This document shows, piece after piece, positions 36,231-48,922 of a DNA stretch of 64,000 nt. How positions within the stretch are numbered: position 1 is the first letter of the stretch; every line of letters begins with the position of its first letter. The position numbers were made by a program, and so were the translations under genes. The notes under the pieces are model-generated. The model had not been told where the DNA came from. It worked only from the letters and a program-made list of their open reading frames with translations, and did no database searches. Source of the DNA: Melampsora larici-populina 98AG31 (lineage: Eukaryota > Basidiomycota > Pucciniomycetes > Pucciniales > Melampsoraceae); NCBI RefSeq assembly GCF_000204055.1, contig NW_006768807.1, positions 91,149-155,148 on the forward strand, written 5' to 3'.

Positions 36231-38929
36231 TTTGGAAACCCAGCACCAAACTTTTTGAACCGGACTTAGAATCAGTTTCTTGCTCACTGTTTGGAAAGTA
36301 GCTCAAGCTTTGCTGTTTGAGCAAATCCTACTGCTCAGGTCAATTGTTGATTGGCTGTGTCCCAATGTGTACATGTTTGATTGAAAGTGGTTGGCTGAAG
36401 AGACATTGTTTGATTTGTGATCTAGTTGCCAAAAAAGAGAAGGTATATAATCCATACACCTTTCTGTTCATATTTACTTTTTCATCTTTCTATTCCATAC
36501 AAACTTTCCTCAACCACTTTCTTATTCTAAGTCTGGCTTGCAGCGCTACCCAGCGCTGAAACTGCTGAAATGGGCAGTGTAGTGGTGAAAAACCATGTTT
36601 GGTTGTGGTAGCTCTAACAGTAGCTCAATTAATTTTGGGCACAAAAGTAGTAGCTGAAAGCATGTTTTTTTTCGCAGCGCCACACAGCGGTTCCAGCAAA
36701 AAAAAGTGTTATTTTCAAACTAAAGGAATAAAATAAAATCAAAGCCAAATTGTCATCAAAAAAGTGTATAGAAAACATAAAGGTGTAAAAGAGTGTAAAT
36801 AAATCAATAGCAAATTGATTTTTTAAAGATTATGAAAGATAAGAAAGATTATGGAAAATAACAAGACAACTGTTAGTTTGAACAAGTGTGAAGAATAGAC
36901 AACCTTCAATGAGTGTATAGAAAATGTAAAGAAGAGGTAAATAGATATAGATATAAAGGTAAATGATTGAAAAAGAAAAAAGAAAAATTGCACGTAAGAC
37001 TTTTGGGTCTTTTTTGCAAGCAGCTTCTTTGCCCACTCAATCACCTTGCCCACTTCAGCAAAGGACCTTGTCAGAGGTACCCCTTCTAGCATCCAAAGTG
37101 TCCCACTAACTAACATTTTGATCATTTGAGGTTGTAATCCACCTCGTTCATTGCTGCAAATATGTCCAGCAACAGAGAACAATCGTTTGGGGGACTACTA
37201 GCTGCAGGTGTGGCTAGGTAATTCCTAGCCAAGATTGATAACACAGGATATTTTCCTTCATTGGCCTGTGAAAGAGACACAATCATTAAATGAAGTATAT
37301 TGCTGTGAAAAGAGAAATGAATATTTGCACTCACCCTCCACCAATCCAATGAATATTGAGGATTGTTTCGATCAGGAGATACCATAGGGTCAATCCCTTG
37401 GAGATATTGGTCTAGTTCATTAAGGTTGCTCTCTGATGCTACCTCATTGTAAAAATCAAGGTAGCCTGGCTCAAAAATTGAAGGAGGGGATCGAGATTCA
37501 GCAGGACAAGATTGAGATTCCGTAGGACTGGGTGTGCTTGTGACTGGATGTCAAAGGGAAACTTCCTCTTGGTGAATGCCACTTGAAGGAGTGCTTTGGA
37601 TTGGTCATGTTCAGCTGAACCTTCTCCAAATGTGTGGGCATAGAATCAAAGTTGTAGGCCAGGATGAAATGCAGCAGCTAGAGCCAATGTGTCACATTCC
37701 AGAGCCTCCTCTAAATACAATGCAACTTTGCCAAGCATCACGTCGACCATCGGGTACAGAGAATCGTTTTTGTGCATCTTGCTCAACCTTTCTTTCATGG
37801 AGGACTTGAGTTGTATGTACTTTACGAGGACCATACAACCTGTTGGGATATTACCCTCCATCTCTCGAGTTAGGATCTTGAAAGGCTGGACATAGGTACC
37901 AAGTAATCAGTTGGGAAAATGGATGATACGAAAAGAATGAAGATTCATAGTAGAGATATTACCGTGAGTACATCTAAGAGATCTCTCATTGCTTGCCAAT
38001 CCGCAACTGAGAAAGTGACTTCTTTGAAATAACTGTGTTTCTTACCGTCCTTTCTTGGACAACGTCTTTTTGAAAGAACCTTGGTAAGATCCTCTCTCAT
38101 GACAGTATCAATTAGCTGAAAAGAATAAATACAATGGGTTTGGAGAGAGGCATTAGAGAATGCAAACTTGTTACTGACATCTCGAGCTTCCCACATCCGT
38201 TCCCATCTTTTGGCACGGATACCCCAACGTATACGATGGCCGGACAAGAGTGCCTTGAGCTGTGGTCTCTTGTATTCTTTACGTTGTTTGTTGGCTTTTG
38301 CTCGGCGTTGATTGAAGTCGGAACGGCACCCGCTAGACCAAGTAAGCTTCTTGTTGATGGTTTCCATCTAAACATCACAATCAAATCAGTGATGTGAATA
38401 TAAAGATGAGACTGAACTGAAAGACAAAAATTGATTTGAAAGAAAGAGACTTACATCTTTACAAAGCTGCTTCATGTACGTATCACCAAGCAGGTATGCA
38501 GCCTTGCAATTTTTGTAGTACTGTGGCTCAATTTCTTCCTCTTGGTCTTCTTCTTGATCAGATTTTGAACCAGAGTTGTATTCATCCTCATCATCAAGAC
38601 AAGGATCAATCTCATCATCATCCGTTCCAACTTCCTTGGTCTTGGATACAGCTGCATCATTGTCTGCCTTGTGTTGATCTGCCTCGTTGTCAACTTCATC
38701 AATGACAGCCAAGACTCCTACCTTGGGAAATACACCCAAGGTGCTATGTCGGATGCGCCTGGGTTTCATTCCAAGAGCGTCCAGCCCAGCTTTCACCACA
38801 AGTCCCATCTTGTGGCAGAAGCAGCGTACTGACATTGATTTTGGTTTCCATGTGAAGTCATCTCTCAAGTTAAGGCCTTCTTTCCAAAGCTTTTGTTGCA
38901 TTTTGCGTCCAAGGGTAATGTTATCACTA

Positions 38930-39314
38930 GGGCTGTGACCCGGCCCTGGGTGTGGCGGGGCTGCCCGGGGCCAACCCCGGACTTGAGTAGACCCGAGTAC
39001 CTTCAAAATATGCACAGGACCAACCAGGGCGGGCCGGGGTGGCAATGCAGGTCATTCTAGAAGTCCAATAACGGTTTAGGTCTGTCAGAATACAATCTTC
39101 CCACCCTGTATGTTTACGGGTTATGGTGAGATATGGCAGGCGGAAACATGGCCTGCGCCTCGGCCGGGTCGGGCGCCGGAGCTGCCCGACGCTTCTGCAG
39201 GGCCAGGTTTACCGTCATTCAGTAAGGTTTGAAAGCCCCGGGGGGCATACTGTCAGCTCCGTGAGAGCTGTTGGGCAGAGTCGGCTGGGCGGGTCCGGGT
39301 CCGGGTCACAGCCC
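38930..39314. mobile_element. GC-rich hAT-type MITE
   Basis: Inverted termini GGGCTGTGACCCGG and CCGGGTCACAGCCC bracket 385 bp of unusually GC-rich DNA inside the hAT transposase remnant. The TAGGGCTGT-type start resembles hAT termini; an 8-bp target duplication was not found. Confidence 0.65.
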
Positions 39315-40990
39315 CAACACCACCGGCGCTCAGCTCCGCTGCGCTATATTGCAAAATTTCAGGAGCGGAGCGTTTCAGCGCTATAATAAAATGCTAATTG
39401 CTTTGCTATTCTTTTTGAGGCGCTATGACATTTAAGAGCGGTGCGATCTGAGAGATCGCTCCGCTCCGCTATGGGCAAATCTTATGTTCAAAAGCGCTTC
39501 AAAGCGCTGTAAGGGTATTGCTTTTTGGTTTCATTAAAGTAACTGATCACCAATTCCTCTTGCTCCACATTCTCAATAAGACAAAATCAATACCTAACCA
39601 GCAAGCATCAAGAATGAAACACTCATGACCCTTAAATCATGATGAAACCAACCATTGATCTCATTGTATATGACTTTCATGATGCTCAAGATTAATTCAA
39701 GCGATGCTTTTCTCAATCGAGTTCATTGTATCGCAATCATAAAAGACTCCCACAAATAACCACCAATTCATCTTGACATGCATCATCCCTATCTTTACTC
39801 AAATCATTTCCTAACTCAACAAAAACTATTTTTCTTGAATAGGTATAGAAAAATGAAGAGTAGATTACTACGTACACTTTGTTTCAACCGATTTAACCCA
39901 GCTCATACCAATTTCAATCTTAGGTGATTCAAAGTAAGTGATCAAAAACTCAAGTTGATGTATTTAAATATTCAATTTAAACAGAATGTATTCAATCATT
40001 TCAAAGAGATCATGTGGTGAACTGAAACCGATGATAAAAGCAATTGGTTGATTTTGTAACAAAATGATTTGGCTTGAGCATTTGGCTCCAGCAGCGGTAC
40101 AAGCTCCATGAAGTAAAAGTGAAACTTTCGATCCAGAAGGACAGATTGATGGTACCAATGATCATTCCAATCTACCTCTTCATTGGGTTTCAGTGAGACC
40201 ACTTTGGATAACTTGATCAGTTAGTTTCTCCCATAAACTTGGTATTAATTCAAGTCGATGAAGATGCAATTGTAGGAGAGAGCATTAGAGTACAGGAGTA
40301 AAAATCATGAAAAACCATACCTTTATCTCATCAGCCATTGAAGTAATCATATCCAACAAAACCATCTAAGTCAATTTCAGGTACCACAAGTCCATCAAAC
40401 TTTTTCTCCAATTTACCACCACTTTGATCTTCTACAATTCCTTGAATTTGATTAGTAACTAAAATCAATTCATCAAGATCAAAATTATGTGATAAATTTG
40501 AACAACTTTTGAATTTAGTAAGGTGTGACTTGAGCTGAAGTATGAAAGAATGATCCAGCCGGTTTAGTAGGCATCTTGATTTTTCCTCTTTGTATGTTGT
40601 TCCAAAAAGTGTAGATGTAAGTTGCTGACAAAAAAATTGAGCAGAAATAAATTGTAACCGGTAGATTGAGTATGAGCCTTGAAGTCTTGATGAATTGATT
40701 GAAGAACAAACAAAGATGGGAACCGTGACTCTCTGCGCGCTATGAGTCGCTATGTGGTGCCATGGCGCTACATGCTTGTGGGCGCTGTGACACCGCATAG
40801 CACTGCGGAACTGCGCTATAGAGTGCGGATGAAAAAACCGCTATCTTGATGGGTGGCGGGGCCATAGCTATAGCGGGGGTCATGGACCCGCTATCCGGTG
40901 AAACCCATAGCGCGGGCGGGGCGGGCGCTTCTCTATTGCTGCGCTGCCGCTATCCCGGGCGGAGCGCCGGTGGCGTTGACAGCCCTAGTT
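39315..40990. mobile_element. Possible non-autonomous hAT-like element carrying foreign gene sequence
   Basis: The left boundary has AACACCACCGGCGCTC next to CAGCCC; the right end reads GAGCGCCGGTGGCGTTGACAGCCCTAG, which is its inverse apart from a few changes. Near both ends there are CGCTAT-rich subterminal repeats. The middle holds a different, AT-richer sequence with coding character. The left terminus abuts the GC-rich MITE, so its exact end is unclear. Confidence 0.4.
39964..40709 (-). pseudogene. Unrecognised gene fragment inside hAT-like ends
   Basis: Coding-like pieces: KMPTKPAGSFFHTSAQVTPY near 40515-40575; then a frame with DLDELILVTNQIQGIVED and DGLVVPEIDLDGFVGYDYF to about 40336, followed by a GGTATGG donor-like site. 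Further on are SLKPNEEVDWNDHWYHQSVLL and, in another frame, SKVSLLLHGACTAAGAKCSSQ. Frame changes between pieces show decay. I do not recognise the family. Confidence 0.4.
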
Positions 40991-41594
40991 ATTACTACCT
41001 GAATTGGACACGCCAGCAAGCATGTAAAATCACAATTTTCATTAGGACTAATGGGAAAAGGGACAAATAACAGATATGAAAAGAATAGAAGAATGTAAAC
41101 TCATCTTTTAATACAGATTATTCTTCTTCAGAAGGGTCACCATAGGCTCAGCCAATGGAAGGCCATTGTGATGCCATGCAACTAACTCTAAGGGCAAATT
41201 TTGGACTACACAAGTCCAATCTTTCTTGATGTAGGTGACCAATGCACCAATGAATGCATGCAAGTTTCCCTTCACAGTCCAAACGTCTTGGATCAAGCAA
41301 AACTTGCTATCTAGGTTCTGGAGAAAAAGAAAGGAAGTGAGAGAAATTGAGTAAGTCAAAATGGAAGACTGAATATAAAAGGATGTAAAAAATTATGCTG
41401 ACCTTGAGTTCCTGTTTGATCACCAAGTCTCGGAGTGGAAGATATAATTGTCTTGCTTCCTCTGCTGACCATTTTTGACCATAGACATGTGCTTTCGGAC
41501 ACAACCAATACATAATGGACTCCAGGATCGGGTTGTTGATTTGTTTGAATGGCAAAGTGTCAATAAGGAAGCTTATTGAGCAAGGAAATAACCG

Positions 41595-42075
41595 TGTAAT
41601 AGTTTATATAGAACTGTTACAGGTTAATTACATATGATTTACATATGTAGGACAGCAGTTGACAATAGTAATCAAGAGAGAGATAGCAGAATAAAGACAA
41701 GATCCGTGGATACTAACACTAAAAGGGCTTATAAGGGACTTGTAAGGGCTTTTGGAGGTTGTTATGGACGGATTGATTGGTTTATAAAGCTTGGTAAACT
41801 TGATTGGTTATTGTAAAGGATGAGGAACAAAAGAAATAAGACAAAGGCAAGGGTTTATATACCCATCAGAACAAGCAGAAAGTGCACAGAAACATAAGAA
41901 AATGCAAATAAGGAGGCTAATGTGAACATCTCCTGTTTACAACTGATCAATGATCCATAGATGATCACATATGATCATTACAACAAGATCTGCGCATGTA
42001 ATGATCTACTTTTTAGTATTACTGATCTTTAATTCCCATGATCCCTGATTCACCCTTGTAATTCATTCTATTACA
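41595..42075. repeat. Solo-LTR-like insertion
   Basis: A 481-bp segment begins TGTAATAG and ends CTATTACA, a perfect 8-bp inverted end as in LTRs. Read on the minus strand it is preceded by a purine-rich AAGGAAGGG, like a polypurine tract, which suggests minus orientation. No target duplication is obvious, so flanking sequence to about 42300 may also belong to the element. It interrupts the hAT remnant. Confidence 0.55.
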
Positions 42076-43734
42076 ACCCTTCCTTGTAGCACGAGAGCCC
42101 TAGACCTCCCTTCTTGGCGGACATCACATGCCAAGAAGATCAGTTTTAGATGAACAGCTACTAAGTTGGGTTCCCAATCCAACTTAATCGCTTGAACTAG
42201 GACGTGGTTATTAGAAAGATTATCATAAAACAAATCACTTTAGGATCATCTTCCAAACTGATCCGTGAGTATTTTGTTTATTGAATATTGACCATCTTTT
42301 GAATACACAAAAATAGAGAAAAATAGAAACTGAATTGAGTTTAAGAGAAAGTGATAAGTGAAAAAAGAATAGTAGAAATAAAGTACTATGTGTATTACTC
42401 GTGTAATTGATGATTACATGTTTTTAACTTCATGTAATCATTTGTTACGAGTTCTTTCAGCTTATTACTACATGTGATTGTTGAATTACATGTAGTTATA
42501 TGTATGTAATAAGGTTTGACTGTGAGGAAGGAGATATACGGCTATGTCGGTGTATGCCCTTCCTGACACAAAGCCTAGGCAACTTGCCAAACCGCCAAAC
42601 ACTGATTTAAAGTGTGATTTGAAAACTTGGGTGCTGCGGTGACAAAAGACACCAGCAAGCTTCAATGCTCTTCCTGTTGACATTGGATACACAGAAAAGT
42701 TTGGTGGGAGGGAGATTGGCACCAGCCGCTATCGCCTGTTCACGCCAAGGACATCCAGCACCCGACTTACCAACCTGTTTGTTCCCATCTCAGTGGGACT
42801 TAAGATTGGATCAACAAGAGCTTGCACTGACTCGAACCACCTTCCTACACCAGAGGCATGGGTAGGATAGGCCAGGTTGGTTGTGTGGCTACAATTGTCA
42901 GATGATATCAGTGAATGAAATCAAATCACGGAATGAAATTGAAGGAAACAAAGAAATTAAATAAAGAGATGAAATCAAAAGAGAAATCAAATAAAGAGAT
43001 GAAATTGAAAGAGATGAAACAGATTAGAATAGAAAAAACATACATCATTTTCTTTATGGAAGGGAGGACCAAAATGAGTGTATGGAAAATCATGCTCCTC
43101 AGGGACAGGCTGGTTATGTTTCCTTTTCCTGAGACGTTCATTAGCTTCATCTGAGTCTTGTGCCAAGTCCACTTTGGGTGGACCTGGAGGTGGTAACTGT
43201 GGATGATAGAAGAGTTGCGATTGGAAAATCAATAAATACAATAGAATGATAGATGATTCAAAACATCACTTACCTGCCAACCTCTTGACAAAGTTGAAGG
43301 TCTGTTTTCCATTCCGTAATTTGAAAAAGAAACTGAGCGGGCTTGATTGGTCACGGCGCCTGGAATTCATAAAAGGCTATGAGGATATTGATTAGTATTG
43401 TGATTGGACCAGGTGCATGATAGATGTATCAGTAAGAATAGCTTACAGTGGATGAAAGATGTAAACCTGTAATCAATTTACCATGAGGTAGTTCACGAGG
43501 TGGTGAATTACCTGGTAACGAGGCCGATTGCTCACATTGTCGGTGAACGTGAGCGTCCCTCACATCTCAGACTCCATCAAAAATACCACGACGAGAATCC
43601 AAAGGAGTGGTAATCATACCGGGTACTCTTCTAGCCAGCGTAATCATACGACCAGAGCGTCTAGGAGGAGCACGACCATTATCGGTCTTGTATCCAGAGG
43701 ACACAAAAGAATCAAGGGTGGGTTGTTGAGACAT

Positions 43735-45468
43735 GGCTGGTTTGATTAATACAATTGAAGAAGACAGATGAGTTTGATAGATGGGTTGGAGAAAGATTGA
43801 AGTATTTGATTAAGACACAGGTCAGTCAAGATCAATAAAAAAGATAACGATAATCAATTGGGATAAAAAAATGAGGAAAGATGTGGACCTTTGTACCACC
43901 ATAGCCAACCCTCTTTCAACAACCACCATAGTTCAAGAAATGATATCGATATCCCACCGGATCCATATCCATTAACGTGCGCCATGAATGAATGCCACAC
44001 TCAATTGATTGATTGATTGATTGAACTTGTATATGATCAGATGATCTAATCTGAGAGGTGTTTGGCATCACAGAATTGGATGGGAGTATGTATGATAATT
44101 CAAAACTTTGGTGGCTTGAGGGCTTGAGGTAAGATGATCAGACTTCTTGTATCCAAAGCTTGAAAGTAGCGTGACCACGCTCGAGGCTGATACAGTGGCG
44201 GAAAGCGCGACAGGTAAAATCCCGGCTGAAAAAGGTCAGCACGGGGCGTAGCTACCCGGATTTTGTGAGTCCCAGGTAAGGAGGCAACAGCACCGTTCTG
44301 CGCTAGCCAGATTTGCTTATTCTACTGTTTTTCATTCTCATCCTAGATATTAGACCACAAATTTTGTTTGATACAAGATATTTTGACAGTGAAAGGTAAT
44401 CTGCCCACATTCATTGGTGCCTCAATCTTGTAAATCAAGAAGATTTGAGCTAAATAGTTCAACACTTGAGCTTGAAGCTTGTTGTGTAAGATTTTAAGAC
44501 AGAATAAACTTTATCAAAAGATGAGTTTTATCATAATTTTTTCCTTTGATTTGAATTTTGTCATTGCATAGTCTTAACATACTTCATGCTATCACATGCT
44601 AGCTGGGGTTTCTGATTCAGGATTCAGGAAGCAACAATCTGACTCTAGGACGCCAAAGGTGACATCAACTCTGCAACAAAGTATTGAAGTCAGGGCATCA
44701 CTTTGCTTGAAATCCAAAATTTATGTCCGTTAGGTGTGTCTGTCACAAGATGAGATCAACCATAAAAGCTGGACTTGATGCACTTGGAGTGAAGCCCAGG
44801 TGCATTTGATATAGCGGCTTGGGTTGATTTCCATTGGTGGAAGTGATGGAAATTATTGTGCGTGTTTTGGTCTTTGTTAGTTGATCTACATAAGAAGGTA
44901 ATACTTTGTATTACTTTAGAGAGTATTGAGATCTGATAAAATTCCATGTGATCTTTCAAGTTTTGTACAAATGAAACTTGTTCATCTTAAGAAACTGTTT
45001 TAAATTAACCATCTGTATTATGTCATCAAGATCACTTTATTTGTTTCTTCATTGATACCAAGATGGTTTGAAACAGACTCCAAGTTGCCTTTCTAACCAC
45101 TCAATCTAATCCTTTTACGAACTGCTCATGCTTTGCAGAAAAACAAGGAATGTGCTCAATTATAAAACGAAGTATATGAGGACTATCTGTGAAGTATATA
45201 TCAACAATGAATGAACTTTGATTTGTAAGAAGGGTGTTGAAGAAATTCACAAAAGAGAAAGAAACTTTGATTCTTTGAAATAAGATATTGTCAATGTGAT
45301 AGATGAGGAAGTTCTGATGGATAAAGAGGTAATTATGAAATCTTGATTGAATGGACTATACAGATTTAGATAACCGCTCAAAAGATTCGGATCAAGTTAA
45401 CTTGCCAATGGTTTGATAAGATTAAATGATAAGTGGAAAACCCTTTCATGAATTTGTAAAACATCATA
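43735..45468. other. Noncoding interval
   Basis: Flank of the hAT element. A GC-richer patch at 44170-44320 contains TACAGTGGCGGAAAGCG, which looks like a transposon terminus but has no visible partner. No gene recognised. Confidence 0.4.
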
Positions 45469-47696
45469 TCAGGAGGATGATACCGACATAGTCTTTTGAT
45501 CTTCAAAAGTAATAGCTCGTGATGAATCAGAACAGGTTTCCGAACCGCTTGATGAACCGCTTGATGAACCGCTTTGAGCGGTGGAATGAGTAAGGAATAT
45601 AATTCTGGAATAAGAGCATGAGATGTTTAGTATGAGATAATAATTGATTTAAATCTGACATAGACTTTTAAAGATCCTACTCACATATTTCCGGTGATTG
45701 CCAAGATCCCATCGATTCCCTAACCCATTTCCAAAATATACCATCAAAAAAATCCTTTGGTTAGTTAAAACATTCGGATATATCTGATTTTAAATTACGC
45801 ACCAAAATGATCATAGTCCACCACAATGAATCATAAATAAAACTATAGCTTTGGAATTCCAACTAATGATAACTTTATAAGTGATCCTAGCCTCAAAACA
45901 TCATCATGAAAACTCTACTTACCGTCCAAATCAGAATAGGCACATTCCATAGCGTAGAGGTGAATGCCAAGAAAGAATGGATGACCACTGATCCTTTCTG
46001 ACTTCTAACTGAAGCAGTCGTCTTACCGCTTTGATTCATTCCTTTGAACGTATGTAGAAGGATTGGAGGGTAAGCCTGATTTCAAGAAATTAAGGATCTA
46101 TATTAGTAACACCTCTTTGCTTTTCTTTCTTCAACACCCACTACACTCACTATACACAGGATCGAAGCACTAATCAGGTAACAGAAGATCACAATCCGAA
46201 ACGGAACTACAAGTGAATCCTATTGAATTTCAAAGGGTTTTGATCGTGGTGGGTTTCTTGTTAACTCAATGGTTAAGAATCACTTTATTAAGTGTTATCA
46301 GATTTAAACTGACTGCATGATCAAAAGCTTCTCTTCCAGGAATTAAGGTGCTCAACAAACCCAATGTGTTATAATCACTTGGAGAATATGCGTGTGATGA
46401 TTTACGAAGAGCGATTATGACAGGTTTCAAAACCTCGACGATTTTGGTCTCTTCAGCTACAACTCGAAAGGATGAGAAGATCACAGGTACTGTGAAAAAG
46501 AATGTTCAACTTCTATGAATCTTCGAATCAAATTTTAAATGGTTTATGAAGCCTGAGGATTTTCGGACTGACCATAGGGCCACAAGATCGTCACGAAGAA
46601 ACCCCCGTTAAGTAACCATGCAGACTTGGGTGACATATACCTTGCTTTCTCTAATGGATGCTCTTCGAGGGGTTTCCATCTGACCAGGAGGCTATGAGAG
46701 ATACAGATCCAGAGAAACACTGAATCATGACAGATGTCACCCAACATCAGTTGATGATCAATAGTCCTAGAAAACATTCTTTTTTGAGACACCCTCAGAT
46801 ATAGAACTTACTCCTTCAAAAATGAAGAAATCCATCAGTCTTTCATCAAAATGGAATGATTTCTTTGAGATAAATTCTCTTACCATGAAAGGGTAAGCGA
46901 AACGAGAGACTTGGTGCAATCTATGAAGTCAGAAGGTATCGGGCTTGTGTAGCCACTAAGTGATAGATCTCTCCAGATCAGATTAATTATCGACACTTCA
47001 TTTCAACAGAAGAATACAGGTCAGTTACATGACCTCCTGGAGAGTCAAAGAATGTAAAAGAGCAGATCGTTGGACTGACGAGTGCTATATAGAAGGTAAC
47101 CGGCGGTCAGGTGATTTGCGGTGTCTATCTTAATCAGGTTCACTGATCTCTCGACCCAAATATGAGTATCTTATCGTGACATGGATATGAATGGAAGGGT
47201 GAACATTAAAAAAACAATTCAAGTTGAGTGCGTACATGTATTGAAACCAATGATGTCGAATTTCCTCGTCTTGATTCGGATGTAAAGCGGGCGGGCAGTT
47301 TGAAAAAACATCCTTTCGAAAAGAGTCGGATATGAGAGACCTTATCAATCTTTGTTATCCACCTTTTCCATCCTCTGTGAAAACCAAAATATCATCCAAC
47401 ATCCAATCGAATGCATGACTCACAACACATAAGAAAGCAACACGAGTCGTATTAGCCACCTGGACCAAATGGGCAATGTACTGCATGGCTACCCACGCGA
47501 ATAAAGACCAAAAAGAACACAGGAAAGATTTCTCGAGATCAGTAAGCTGGAAAAAATTGATCAAATGATCAATGAAGAACGTATGACATACTCGAGAAAC
47601 ACTTTCGAGGTAATCGGCCGTTGCTGAATACGGATTTGTGGTTGGCGGTAGACTGAGAACAAACTTGATCACACTGGTTTCATCAGGGCGTATCAT
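45469..47696 (-). CDS. Multi-exon, multi-pass membrane protein
   Basis: Start ATG at 47696 (MIRPDETSVIKFVLSLPP). First donor GTATGT after ESVSR; acceptor TTTCCAG before LTDLEKSFLCSFWSLFAWVAM keeps frame. Later exons with membrane-like segments are readable: LGLLSTLIPGREAFDHAV near 46380-46300; AYPPILLHTFKGMNQSGKT...FTSTLWNVPILIWT at 46069-45925 (donor GTAAGT); a short SLWWTMIILV piece; GIDGILAITGNM; and a final exon FLTHSTAQSGSSSG...TFEDQKTMSVSSS ending in TGA at 45469. I count at least six introns and could not fix all of them. It is probably a transporter- or receptor-like protein with a Ser-rich cytosolic tail; the family is not recognised. Confidence 0.45.
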
Positions 47697-48922
47697 TCTC
47701 GAAGTTGAGTGAAAAAGGAGTGATCAAAGTTGAATAATCAAAGGTTCTAGTGCTATATGAAAGGCTCTATCCAGGTGCGTGAGTTGTGATCTTCAGGAAA
47801 ACATATTCAGTGTTCTAGCTTCGAAAAGCACCATGGGAATCAAGTGTTCCAAAGCCACATTGAAGATACCCAGTTAACGAAGCGCGATCTCTTCTGGAAT
47901 CTGAACCCATGGCACAGCGTCAGTTCTCCGCCCAAACGTACATTTACACCACCGCGGGGGTGCCAAGCAGGTGATTCGAAGTGTTGGGATCATGTAAATC
48001 CGCTGAACTATAGCATAGATTTAGAGAGAAATTCTCGCTGGTTTCTTATGTGATCCCCTTGACTAGGGCATCTCAAGTTGAGGTTTTTTGACTTTTGTTT
48101 CACACTTGGACCCTGTTCGTATTTTTCATTTACTAGCTTCAAGTGATCGAATCGAACAAAGGGTTTTGTCCTCTGAGCTTAGGTAACTAACAGCGGCTCG
48201 TGCTCTGCTTGGGCAGAGGCTCAAAGAAATCGCCCAAAAAGGACTATTCTAACCCATGATATCTTTGTTGAGACTGAACGTGAGTTATGTCATTTCCTGG
48301 TTCCCTACAGTACGGTTTGTAGCATAATAGGGGAGATGTATTATGGATCAGTTGATCATCGAGGTGTGTGATTTGCGGAGAGTCGGATCATAGAAGTCGG
48401 ATTTTATGGGAGAAGTGAGGTACAGAGGGATTTGGGGTGCGAGCGGAAAAAGAACCAAACTCATCAGAGTCCCACGCGGTCGCTCGCGACCGAGCCCCAG
48501 CGAGGACTCAGGACAACGAAGGCTCTCCTGGCCTGTGAGGGTCAAGCCTTCCATATCTCTTACTTTCTTTCAGACTCAATAGGGAGCTATTAACCTTAGT
48601 TAATTTGTGATTAACTATGGGTTGTCATTTATTAGAACTTCTAATAATTTTTAGTCAATTATTTCGTATCTTCTTTGATACACTTATTTCTTTCTTTATT
48701 TCTTTACTACAGTGTTGCTAAGTGTACGCTTGTATACTCTACAAGTGTTTGGGTGAGGGGGTCTTCCTAACTCTACGAAGTGCAAATACAGGCTTTTATT
48801 GAAGAAGCCGCGTAGGGCAGCTGATAGATACCTAACTATTTGCAACAAGGGGTTAGGGAGTCCCGACACCTAGACGAGACTACAGGATAAATAGGAAGAG
48901 CATGAAGTGAGGGGTTAGTGAT
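47697..48922. other. Intergenic region with GC-rich patch
   Basis: Between the membrane-protein gene and the tyrosine-recombinase ORF. A GC-rich patch at 48430-48550 includes a GCGAGCG...CGCTCGC inverted repeat. The part after about 48700 probably belongs to the 3' end of the DIRS-like element, but no terminal repeat could be matched. Confidence 0.35.

Larger units (their letters stand above)
36990..43734 (-). pseudogene. hAT transposase, multi-exon, broken by insertions
   Basis: Pieces in order on the minus strand. N-terminal exon 43734-43512 (MSQQPTLDSFVSSGYK, with an in-frame TGA where the sister copy has Arg). Exon 43196-43044 (PPKVDLAQDSDEANE), with good GTATGT donor. Exons near 41594-41404 and 41317-41114 (KFCLIQDVWTVKGN, AFIGALVTYI, ELVAWHHNG), typical of the hAT catalytic start. 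Then about 38910-36990: RCFCHKMGLVVKAGL, GHRIRWGIRAKRWERMWEAR, KVALYLEEALECD and LARNYLATPAAS plus FSVAGHICSNERG of the C-terminal dimerisation domain. A solo-LTR-like element, two GC-rich hAT-type MITEs and unrelated sequence lie between the pieces, so it cannot be made as one protein. Confidence 0.75.

Noticed and set aside
42340..42530. AAGGTTTGACTG end resembling the first MITE family
   Set aside because: Only one end is visible, it is not followed by TA, and no matching left end was found.
44170..44320. GC-rich patch considered as a tRNA or small RNA gene
   Set aside because: No cloverleaf arms or conserved tRNA boxes could be laid out; it may be a transposon end, as it starts TACAGTGGCGG.
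48430..48550. GC-rich patch with GCGAGCG/CGCTCGC stem considered as structured RNA
   Set aside because: A single short stem is not enough and no known RNA family was recognised.
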